Below, one piece after another: positions 16,901-28,900 of a stretch of 42,148 nucleotides of DNA. Below the pieces are notes generated by a model. That model saw only the letters and a program-made list of their open reading frames with translations. It did no database searches and was not told the DNA's origin. A program made the translations under genes and the position numbers. This DNA comes from Christensenella sp. UBA3944 (GTDB lineage: Bacteria > Bacillota > Clostridia > Christensenellales > DTU072). The stretch's first letter is position 1, and the number at the start of each line of letters is the position of its first letter. The stretch covers positions 12,255-54,402 of the forward strand of contig DGDU01000007.1 in assembly GCA_002385605.1 (NCBI GenBank), given 5' to 3'.

Positions 16901-19900
16901 ACGGTAACCATACCTTCCAAAGACGGCTCGACGGCGTTCCAGAAGAGCGAATATATTGATTTCAAAGACTACCTCGCCGGCATGACGGTGGGCTTCTCCA
17001 CCGAAGGCGGCATGGCGCTCACGGTAAGCGAGGGCACCAACCTCAACGCCTATGTAAGCGAGTACATAAACGGCTTCCTGGGTAACCTCATTCAGGGCCT
17101 GGGCGTAAGGTTCAAATTCAATTCCAACACCATATTCGACCTCCAGTTTGCCATCAAGGCCAACATCAACCTTAGCGTGACGACCGGCCCCGACGGCGCG
17201 ATGTCCCTCGACACCGAAGCCTTGTTCGGCTCCAGGCTGGCTATAACGCTCAGGGCCAAGGTGCAGGACCAGAACGGCGGCATAACCGAAGAAGAGATAA
17301 TAGGTATCTACCTCATAGACGGTACGGCGTACCTCAATCTCTCCTACTTCGGCATGCCCAGCATAGCAATAAAGAATATACCCCAGCTTATCCAAAGCCT
17401 CGGCTTGTTCGCCCCCTCGGCGGACGAGATTATAGAGGAGGCCAACCGGGCCGAAGGCCCGCTTTACGCGGGGCTATCCAACCCCTCGGCTGTCGCTCTC
17501 CAGATACTTATTAACCGCAACCAGATAGCCGTAAACCTCACCAAGGACATCATCCTGCAGCTTCTGTCCCTGTTCTTAAGCGACACCAGCATGCTGCCCA
17601 CGACATTCAAGGATACCTCTTTGGTTATAGACACCGAGAACGGCATAAGCATCCGCATTACTACCGGCGTCGAGGTATTCGAGCTGTACCTCCACCTCGA
17701 CGAGGTAAGGCTTTCTGTCGAAGACGAAGAGCTTCCCGAAATCGTGCTTCCCACACTCCCCGGCGGACAGCAGTTCTACGAAACCGATTCCGACGAGCTT
17801 GATACCATTTATATAAAGGCGGAAGGGCACTTCTTCGTGTCCTCGCTGCCCGAAGAAGGCGAGAACAAGAGGATAATCTCCCTGACTCCCGCCCTTAAGA
17901 ACCTGCTCGGCGACGCCATAGATATCAACGCTTACCTCCAGCTTCTGGGCATAGTGGACGCGAATGTCTACTTCAGGATAGAAGCCGATATCTTCATTAA
18001 CGACATCGCCCAGAGCTCGTTCAAGCTCGTGCTCTCCTCGGCGGAGATTACCGACAATTCGGGAGACAACAATAACATACTTACCGCCTACTATCACGCG
18101 GGCGACCTGTACCTCAACACCGGACTGCTAGGCATAGGCAAGCTGTATATCAAGGATGTGGATAATGTATTCACAGGCTTCATGTACGGCGGCGACGGCT
18201 CAGGCAACGCGCCTCTGCGCCAGGCTCCCTCCAACGCCGAGGGCGTGAATGTACAGAATTACCTTGACCTCATGTTCGTGCCGGGCGGCATAGCCCTGCT
18301 CGTGACAAAGGGCGCCCTGCTTACGGCGCTAAGCTCCTTCGGCCTCGACATATCCGAGATACTCACGGGCATCGACCTTGCGGTAAGGCTGGACTTCATC
18401 CTTAATCCTATTAATATAGAGCTCAACATAACGCTCGGCGAAGACGACGGCACGGGCCAAGGCCTCAATGTCGGCCTCAAGCTGCACAGCCCCACGCTTG
18501 TGCCCGACAGCCGCCTCGAAATGCCCGACTGGGAAGCCGAGGGCTATAAGCTCATCGAATCCCTGCAGCGCATACGGATATCCTTAGACGGCTACTTCCA
18601 TCTCGGCGTACTCGGCAGCGAGGAAGGCGAAGACTTCGACTTCATCATGCAGCGCATCCGCGACAGGCTCAACTCGACGCCCGGCGGCAGCCTTATAGAC
18701 CTCGACAAGATGCTCAGCTTCGGCCTCCTCCTTAAGGTTATAGGCGGAAGGTTCGGCGGCACGATATTCTACTCCATCGACGCGGTTATAGACCTTGCCG
18801 ACCTCAACAACCTCAACCTCTCCTTAAGGCTAAGCTCCGAAGACGCCTACATGCGCTATAAGAACGACAACGACCCGAGCGGCCTCGGCAACATACTCGG
18901 CATCTATGTCATTAGCGAAAACGGCAAGCTCAACCTCTACTTCGACGGCTCGGGCCTCCGCGCCGAGAATTCCGAGGGCGAGTTGCTGTTCTCCATCGGC
19001 AAGATCAAGATAACCGACTTAAGCGCCTTTATAGCTTCCTTCTCGGCGAGCGGCAACACCCCCATAGAGCTCCCGCAAGACGACGCGGGCATACCTTACG
19101 GGCTGAATGTGGCTGCTCAAAACGCCATACTCAACAAAGAGATATTCCTCTCCATCGCCACCGACAAGAACCTGCAGACCGCCCCCGTGGTTGTCAATGT
19201 CACCTCGGGCGCGATATTTGCCCTTCTCGAAATGCTCGGGCTGGAGATATCCGACTTCTTCGCCGACCACGAGCCGTGGTTAAGGCTTACCGTCGGCGAA
19301 ACAGAACAGACCAACCCCAACCTGCCCATTATCGGCGCTGCCAACCTCATTAAGCTCGACCTCGGGCTCAACAACCTGCTCGACATAAGCGTGGGCATCG
19401 CCGAGCCTCAGGCAGAGCCCAACCCCGAACTGGATATATTCGACGCCATCAGGCAGGATCCCACCTTCTACCATGTCAACCAGTATCCCAGGGAACTGTG
19501 GGTAAAGGTAGCCTTCAGCGGCAGCCTGACATTCAACGCCGAGAATACATCCGAAAACCCCACAAACCCCAAGAACTACCCCATAGATTTCGAAAACATA
19601 ATAAAAACCTTCTTCCGGGAAGCCAGCTTCACCGCCATCCTTAACAACATAGGGTACAAGGCCCGCAGCATCAACTACGATGTGCAAGCCTCCCTTAATA
19701 TAAGGGATCTGATGCGCGGCAGCGAAGGGCTCATAGAAGGCTTCACCGCCCTCATCGTGCTCACCATCATAGAGGAAGGCAAGGATATCGAGCAAAGCGA
19801 CAAGATTACCGCCTACTTCTACCGCGGCAACGCCTATCTCGACCTTACCCCGATAATGGGCAACAAGGGCAAGATAAAGATAGAAAACATAATCACCAAG

Positions 19901-22900
19901 ATAGAGGAAGCCGAAGGGCTCAGGCTCACCGGATACCTCAACCCCTCTAACGCGATAGGCCCGTACAACAGGACGGACGAAGAAGAGCAAACCATTGCCC
20001 GCATAATACTTGCTTTGGGCAACGGCGTAGGGCTCACCGTATCGGCTGCGACCGATGTGCTCTCCGTCATGCTTAACGCCATAAGTCTGCCCGAATCCCT
20101 TGTCGGCGAGGCCGAGGTCAAGCTTGGTGACGAGCTTGCCGCTCTCCTCAACCACCACATGCTTGTAAGCGGCACACTGGCGGGCGGCGACAGCGCGCTT
20201 GAGTTAAGAATCGAGCTCGCCAGCTACACTCTCGCCTTCGTGTTCGAAAAGATACTGCTCGATTTCGAGAACTACTCCATCGTGTTCCCCATAATCGAGC
20301 TGGATTATACCCCCGTAGACAAGAACCTGCCGCGCATCTTCGTAGACATCAACCTGCACTTCGGCATACAAATGGACGGCGACCCCGACGACCCGCAGGA
20401 GTACAGCTTCAGCGAGCTTCTCAGCCAGTTCATAAATGTCGGAGGCATAGACATCGCCTTTATCGTCAAGATACTCGAGCAGATCTCCAACGAGTTTATA
20501 ATTAATGTAAGAGGCACCATCGAGCTTCAGGACTTCCTTAAGTCAGAGCTGGGCGTTATCCTCTACAACGCCGAAACAGGCGAAGAGGTATTGTCAATTT
20601 ACTATATCGATGAGGACCTCTACATAGACCTCGAGTGCTTCAACCTCCAGAAGGTGCATATCGTAGACGCCATCGATTACTTCAGCTCGCTGTTTGCAAG
20701 CTTCACGAGCGAAAACGCGCCCTCCTTCGCGATGGCGGAAGTGTTCGCCGCAAGCGGCGAAGGCGTCGACCCGATGGCAACCGTCATCAACCTTTCGCTT
20801 ACCCCCGAGGGCTTCCTCATTAACGCCGGGCTTACGGCGATATTCGCCATTCTCAACCTCTTCGGTTTGGATATCGAAGCCTATTCAGACCCCATCCGCA
20901 GCATAGGCGAGATGGAAATAAACATCGGGCTGCTCACTCCCGAGGATATCCTTAACCTCGAGATAGTGTTCTCGTCTTACGACCCCGACTTAAGCACCGA
21001 AACCGAAAAGGTACTTAGCGGCAAGAAGGTTATACTCGGCTTCGGCCTTAGCAACCAATACACCATTAACCTCAACCCCGGCACAGACGAAAAGCTTATC
21101 GCTCCTTCGGGCTACACCACTATCCAGGGCACCATACCCACTCTGGGCATAAGGACCAGCCTGTACTTCAAGGTAGACCTCGATAACGACAGGATAGAAA
21201 ACATCTATAAAGCGCCGCTCTCCGACATTCTCGACAGCGTGTTAGAGTCGGCGATGAGCAAAATGCTCCTCGAAATAGCCCTCAACATAAGCGGCTACAA
21301 TTCGGGGCTTAGCGCGGTTTATTTCGAGTTCGAGATACTCGCGAATGTAGACCCCTCCAACCTCGGCGCCTTGCAGATGCAGGTTACGCTGTACCATATA
21401 CTCGAGGACGGCAGCAAGGTAATGTACCTGAGGCTAAATGTAAGCAACAACAACGCTTACTTCGACCTCACGCCTCTCGGCGGGCCCAAGTTCAAGGCCA
21501 TCAACGCAATGTCCTCGCTGTTCGGCACGCCCTTGCCCGACTACGACAACGCGCCCGGCATACCCGGCTCGCCCCGTAACGCCGAAGGCGGAAACGGCGC
21601 CAGCCTCTCCCTCACCGCCGAGATAGTAAGGGACGGCCTCTACATTAAAGCCTATAAGGACGCCTTTATAGTCCTTCTCAACCTGCTAGGTTACTCCTCG
21701 TTCGAGATGTTCGACAACATAACCGCAATGGTATTTGTCGAGCCCAAGAACAACACCGTCGAGCTCGGCGTAAGGCTGGGCCTCTGGACGCAGAACACCG
21801 AGGTTGTCGAAGTCGGCTTAGGTATAAACGGCATAGCGCTACAGTTCGAGGCTATAAGCGGCGAAGAACTTCTCATACCTCTCTCCAGCGACTACAAAGC
21901 GGCGCACGAGATAGACACAATATTCTTCCAGACTCAGCTTAAGTTCGGCGTCACCGTCGGCGAGGGCAACATCCCGCTTACCAGCCTGTATGACAGCCTA
22001 CTCGGCAACGAGTACCCACTGCTTGTAAACACCCTGCCCGGCCTCATCGAAACGGGCGACATCGGCGACACCCTGGTGTTCGACCTCAAGGCCACCATCA
22101 ACATCGGCAAGATCCTGCAGTATATGGACCAAGGCTCGCTCACTCCCGAGGAATACGAGGAAAAATACGGCGCCTTCAATCCCATAACAATCTCCGATGT
22201 TATAAAGGGCATACAGCTAAGGCTGAAGATTAGCAGCGAGGCGGCCCCCGACAAGTTCACCATCGAAATTATATATTATAAGGATACATTATATATAGAT
22301 GCCTCCGTGCTCAACCTCGGCAAGGTCAAGTTCGAGGAAGTCGAGGATCTGTTCACATACCTTACGAACCTCTTCAGCGGCGGCTCGGCGGAGGAAGAAG
22401 AGCCCGAAGAGCCCGAAAACGCCGAAGGCGGCGAGGGCGAAGATGTGCTCGAAGACTCCAGGCAGCTTGTAAGGATCGCCATCGACATCATAAAAGGGCA
22501 GGGCATAGCCCTAGCTCTCGGCAAGGACGCCTTCAGCCTTGTAGGCGCTCTCCTCAACCTCGACCTCGACAAGTACATCGAGAATGTCGTGTCGCCCTCG
22601 GCTGCCATCAGCTTTACCCCGGGCGAAGACCCCGGCATACCCGGCGAAATCGCGAGGTTCAACATCAACTTCGACTTTGCCGTAAATTCCGAAAGGAAGT
22701 ACAGCAAAGAAAACGGCTATCCCGTTCGCACGATTAACGGCAAGCCCGTAACAATCGAGGCAGACGGCAAGATACTCTATCAGCTTGCCGACGAACACGG
22801 CAACGGCCTCTATCAGCCCGTATACGGCGAGGGCGAGTTTGTCGCCGCGCAAGGCAAGATAATAGGCATTTCTTACGACATCTACGGCAACAAGGTATAC

Positions 22901-25900
22901 GGCAACCCCGTTTACAAAGACAGGCAGGGCAACGAGGTCACCAAGGCCCTCTATGCCTACGCCGAGGCCGACGGCAGCCTTATGGTTAAGCCCGTTTGGG
23001 TGCTCGCCGCCGAGGTAAACGGCAAGGTATACCAGATAGTCGGTGTAGACGAAGAGGACAATTACATCCTAGGCTACGAAGTCTACAAGAACGAAAGCGG
23101 CAACTACAACAGCACCGTCATTAACGGCACGGTGTACTATCAGAAGGCGGACGCCGAGGGCAACCCGCTGTTTGCCACGGTATACGGTGAAGCCAGGCTG
23201 AAAGACGGAGTAATGACCGCCTACACCAAGAACACCGACGGCACAATCACCTGGGGCAACCCCGTTTATGTAAGCGGCCCCGGCATGTACGATATAAAGA
23301 CGCTTTACCAGCTTGCCGACGCCTTCGGCAACGGGCTCATGGAAGCCGTATACGGCGAGGCGTACACCGATCCCGCCTATATCGCGGTAAAGCTTAGCTA
23401 TGTCTGCAACGAAATGAGAGCGGGCATTGCCAACGAGATAGAGCACATGGGCGAAACAAACATCCCGCCCATCATCACCGTACCCGAGAGGGCCGAGTAC
23501 ACCAACTACAACGAGCTTGTCGTGTACACATCCCTTAATGTTTCCATCTCCACCCTCCTCGAAGACGGCAAGATCAAGGCGGATTCGGCGGTATCCCAGA
23601 TCCTTAAGGCTCTGGGTATAGACGCCCTGCTCGACACCGATATCGTGTTCGCGGGCGGCACCGAGTCCCTCGTGATAGAGTTAAGCGGCGAAATCGGCCT
23701 CGACTTCAGCAAGCTGCTCTCCCGCGAGATGGATCTCGCCAAGATGGCGCTCTGCGGCTACTTCGAGCTCACCTACTCTGTAATCGATGTAATCAACAAC
23801 GAGGTATACCACACCCAGAACCTTGCCAAGATCTACCTCTACGACGACAACATTTATGTAGAAGTCAATGTGCTTGGCAGAAGCCCCTTCGACGAGCAGA
23901 AGGGCACCAGCGTAAAGTTCAAGTTTGTCGAATCCGGCTTCTTTAAGATATTCACCGACCTGTTCGGCGTAACCCCCGAAGAGGACGACGAAGAGCCCGC
24001 CCCCGAAGAGAACGAGGAAGCCGACAACCTCGGGCTCATGCAGCTTGCCGACTCCTTCCGCGCCATAGGCGATCCCGAATCCGGCGCCCTCGATAAGCTG
24101 CAGGCCGTTGTACGCCTCAACTCCAGCGGCCTCGCCGTTGTGGTCACCAGGGAAATGGCGGTAGGCATACTGCAATCCTTCCTCATAAACGAGAACACGG
24201 CTCCCGACAGCGTGCTCCACGACCTCGACTTCAACGAGATGATAAAAGACGCCATCGACGGCGCCGAGGCGGGCGTATACTTCGACGACACCGGCATGAG
24301 CATAAGGCTCAGCCTGTTCAAGCGCCCCAGCGTGGATATCGACAACGAGAATTACTATTACATCACCGCGGGCTACGACATCACCCTGTCGCTCCTGCAC
24401 AACAAGAAATATATAGATAAGGACGGCGAAGAAAAGATACGCTACACGGCTATCTCCTTCGACCCGCAAAGGTACAACGCCCTGTATAACTGGCTCTCTA
24501 CCGACCAGGATCTCCAGGTGTTCTACAGCCAGTGCTTCAACTCGGCGGATGTCAACTGGAGGTTCACGGTCTCCCTCGACCTCGATCTGGGCATAGACTT
24601 CGCGGCGTACATACTAGACTGGAGCAACCTTTTCTCGCTCGAATTAGAAGAGTCCTACTTCTTCCTGCAATTCCTCAACGACATAGAGGGCAGGGTAACG
24701 CTGCATGTCGAAGTCGATATGCTGTTCACCCAGCTCAGCCAGCTTGCCCTAGACGCGCTCATCACCCTCTCCGACGAGGGCGGCGAGATATTCGCGCTCA
24801 ACTTTATGGGCAACCTGCACCTGCCCAACTTCGCGGTAACAGGCCCGCAGCTCTTCCTCGAGATGCCCGGCCTTGCCGACAACGCCAAGGGCTTGCTGCT
24901 AGACGCCGCGGTATTCGAAACCTGGCTCACACTCGACCTCATGCCGCTCATAAGAGGCTTTATGGGCGAAGACGGCGATGAGGGCGAAAACGGGCCCGAA
25001 AACGCCGAAGGCGAAGAGCCTGTCGCCGAAGAAGAAGACGATCCCTTCTGGTGGGTAAACCTTCTGGACAGCATAGAGTTCACGAAGGGCGAAATCTCCA
25101 TTATCGTCGCCCAGTCGGCCATCCGCACCATACTTACCCAGCTGCTTGGCTTCCCCTTCGACGATGTAGGCAGGATCTCCCTCAAGCTGGACAATGTAAA
25201 CAACACCCTCACCCTCAATTTCGCGCTCGATTATCAGCCCGAAATAGATGTAACCGCCATCAACTTCGACAATGTCAAGAAGATGAGCGTTTACTGGTTA
25301 GTCGACCGGCTCGAGCAATTCGACCCCGCCTTCCCCATCTTCAACTCGACGCTTTACAGCGCCTATATCGGCAGGAACAGGTATGTCGTCTACGCCGTAT
25401 ACGATTACCCATACCTCGCCGACCAGGCCAACGGCTTCGCGCAGTATGTCAAGTATATAACCGATCTCACAAAGGCGGGATACATCGTTATCGACACGGG
25501 CGCCAACTATACCCAGCTCGAGAACAGCGCTTTAGGCGTCGCGGTAACCGTGGTAAGGCTGCAGGGCGACAATAAGCTCATAGTGGCCGCCGCCGAGCGT
25601 GTGGCAGGGCAGCCGCCCATCTCCGACCCGCAGACCCTCACGCTTTCGCAGCTCCAGCTGCAGGCCGATGTGCAGGCGCTCAATTCTTACCCCACCGACC
25701 CCGTAAAGTCGATGGACACCGACTTCCCCGTATTCGAAAGGGCATATAAGCTGTACCGCTCGTATGTAAACTACGACAGCGTGTATGACAGGAACATCTA
25801 CTATGCCCTGTACACCAATATCGAGGAAGATGAATACGAAGAATACGCCTCGCTAATCAACAGGAAGGGCTACCTCATCCTGAGGCATGTCGATACGCCT

Positions 25901-28900
25901 TACATCTATAAGTTCACCAAGGCTTACAAGTATGTTTCGGCAGCTCTCGCATACGATCCCGTCACCAAGGAAATGATACTTGCCATAGCCTCCAACGAAA
26001 ACAGGCTTAAGGTAAGCGTCGGCATCAAGAATATCGAGGTGCAGCTCGGCGATAACGACATATTCTCAAAACGCTACGACAACGACAACTACTACGAAGA
26101 ATACTTCAACAACAGGGCCAACTTCGCGCCGCTAAGCAATTACAAGTTTGATATCGAAGTCAACTCGACGCTCAGCATAGACGACACGGTCGGCGGCCTG
26201 TTCGACTTCAGCGAAACGCTAGCCGGCCTCCTCGGCGATATCGGGCTCAACTTCGTGCTGCAGCCCGCGGAGGACCTCGATGTAAGGATAGGCTTCTCGC
26301 TAAGGGTGTTCATAGACTTTGCCGACCTTAGCAACCTCGCCCTGCAGCTGTCCATAACCTACGGCACCTCGTCCTACCGCAAAGAAATAGCCCTCATAAC
26401 CTATATGGGCCATGTGGCAGGCTCTTCGACTGGCACCATCTACGCCGACCTCTCCGGGCTGTCGCTGCCCGCCATCAAACTTGAAGGCATCGACATCGGC
26501 GAGATAGTAAAAGAGCTTCTCTCGAGCATCGACTTAGGCGGCTCCGAGGAAGAAGCTTCCCCCGCAGGCCCGCAGAACGCGGCAAGGATAGTCCGCAAAG
26601 ATCTGTCCAAGATAGACTTCGGCACCCCGCTCCTGCTGCTCACGGCTTCCAGCAAAGAGGTATCCCTGGCGATAACCGGCGCCCTCGCGTACTCGCTTAT
26701 CGCGGGCATCCCCGGCAACGAAACCTTCCGCCTCCCGATGTTCAAGAACCTCAGGATAGGCTGGAGCGAAGAAGACGGCCTCGCCGGCATCGAGTTAAGG
26801 CTCACAGACGACACGCCCTACGAAAAGGCGTTCAGGATACGCTACAGCTTCGACCAAAGCTCGGCCAAGTTCAGGCAAAACCTTGTCACAAGCATATCGC
26901 CCACCAAGAACGCTCAGGGCGAAACCATCAATTACGAAGATATCTCGACGCTCTCGCAGGTAGGCTTAAGCCTAAGCGCCAACTTCAGGCTGCGCACCAA
27001 GAACGCCTCGGGCGGCAAGTCCGTACAGGTAGAGGCGCTCGAAGCCCTTGTCGAAACTCTTATCGGCATGGACGACGGCGGCTGCAACCTCGAGCTGCAG
27101 GATACCGTAATGGTATTCGGGCTCAACCTGAGGGTTTACGGCAACCTCGCCAAACTTAAGAGCAGCAGCCTGACGCTCGAAATAACCTATAACGAAGAAA
27201 TCTTCATCGCCATCTACTATATAGGCGAAACCAACTCGGTGTACGCCAACCTCTCCGGCTTAGGCTTCTTCAAAGCTCTCATAAACGGCATAGACCTCAT
27301 GAGAGTGCTTGGCGCCTTCCTGGGCGGCATAATTACCGAAGATGTCGGCCTCGATATCGGCTCTATAATAAGGTCTGCCTTCGGCGGCGGCTCCGAAGAG
27401 CCGCAGAACGGCACGGAGGGCCAAAGCGGGCTCTATAACCAGAGCGGCCCCAACAATGCCTCGCCCTCCGACCTGCGCACGGCAACCGATGTTCCCATCA
27501 TAAGGATACTTCTCGGCAACGAAGAAATAACCATCAACCCCAACGGCGTCATATTTGCTGCTCTGCTTCCCGATATGGGCATTCCGAGCTTTGCCGATAT
27601 CCGCCTCGCCACCAACATATCCTACGGGCTCAATAACCTCAGCCTGCGCCTCAAGATAGACAGCAAGGGTAACAACATAGCCTTCGAGGTGCCCGAGAAT
27701 GGCTTCCAGCTCAGGATAGGTTCGGCGGCTTCCGAGTTCGCCCTCACCGCCGGCATGATAGGCACCGACGAATACGGCGGCCTTACAGGTATCAACCTCA
27801 CAGCCGACGACAAGGGCGAGATCGCCTTCAGTGCCAACATGGTGTCCCTTGTCAGCACGCTCATAGACACCTTAAGCGTAAACGGATTCCGCATCTACAT
27901 CGACAAGCGCAACGACTACTGGTATATGCGCGACCTGCGCTACAGGATTGCCGGCGACGGCTTCACCCCCTCGCCCACCGGCCCCGTCTTCGACCCGACA
28001 ACCGACTCCGGCTTCGAGAATCCCGCCAATGTATTCGAAATCGATACTGGCATTGACTTCAGCTTCGAAGTGTTCGGCATTACAATAGGCTGGGACGGCA
28101 AGATACCCATCGGCAAGGCGTTCACCCCCGTATACTTCTCCAACGCTTACAGAAGGGTAAGGCTGGTGCTCGACAAGAACTCCACCAACACCCTGAATGT
28201 AACGATAGACCAGCTCACGCAGGTGCACGGCGTAACCACGACATACTCCGACTCCAACAATTGGGAGCCCATGTCGGCAAGGGCGTTCATCTCCGACCAC
28301 ACATTAAGGATCTCCCTCAACAGCGCCCTCACGATCGATATCACTTTCATAGCGAAATGGATACTCGAACAGGTAATAAGCGCCATTCTTAACGCTCTGC
28401 CCATACCCGACCTGCCCATTCCCGGTATCAACTGGAAGAGCTTCGTAGCCGGACTGCTTGCCGACCTGCTCGCGCCGCTCATCACCGACCTTTTTGGCAA
28501 CATTACGGGCTACGGCAACCCGCTCAAGCTGGGCAAGATTATAGACGATCTCACGGACGGCGGCCCCGCGCTTCTCAAGCTTTACTTCCCCGAGCTGCTC
28601 GGCTCCGAAGAACTTGAGGATGTCTATGTAGACTACGGCAGCCTGTATGGCAGAATCACCGACGAAGAGACGGGCCTGCCCATAGTAGGCGCCACGGTCT
28701 CCGCCGGCAGGTATAAGACGACGACGGACAACAACGGCTACTATGCCCTCATCAACCTGCCCGCGACCACTTACAGCATCGTTGTTAGCGCGCCCGGGTA
28801 TTACAGGAACCCCATACCGGGCCACGCTGCCACCACGGCTACAGTCAACCCGATAAACACCCACCCGGCGACAGAGGTCAACCTCACGCTCAAGAAATAT

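Larger units (their letters stand above)
14180..28560 (+). repeat. About 15 tandem beta/amphipathic-helix modules in the giant lipoprotein
   Basis: Each module is about 260-320 residues. A recurring core reads roughly L-x-I-Y-Y-x-x-G-x-L-Y-L-D-L-S-x-L, followed by G-K-I-K-I-x-x-I and a helix, an acidic linker, and then G-I-x-L-x-V-T-x-x-A-I-x-A-L-L-x-L-L-G-L-D. Core motifs occur near residues 138, 469, 776, 972, 1123, 1383, 1655, 1958, 2220, 2497, 2777, 3299, 3622, 4152 and 4426. Where no insert intervenes, successive cores are mostly 260-325 residues apart. The copies are diverged at DNA level. The alternating hydrophobic strands with amphipathic helices resemble LolA/LppX-type half-barrels in pattern only; homology is not shown. 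Confidence 0.75.

Noticed and set aside
14180..28560. Repeats as an assembly artefact
   Set aside because: The modules are strongly diverged in sequence and the frame stays open, so collapse or false duplication is unlikely.
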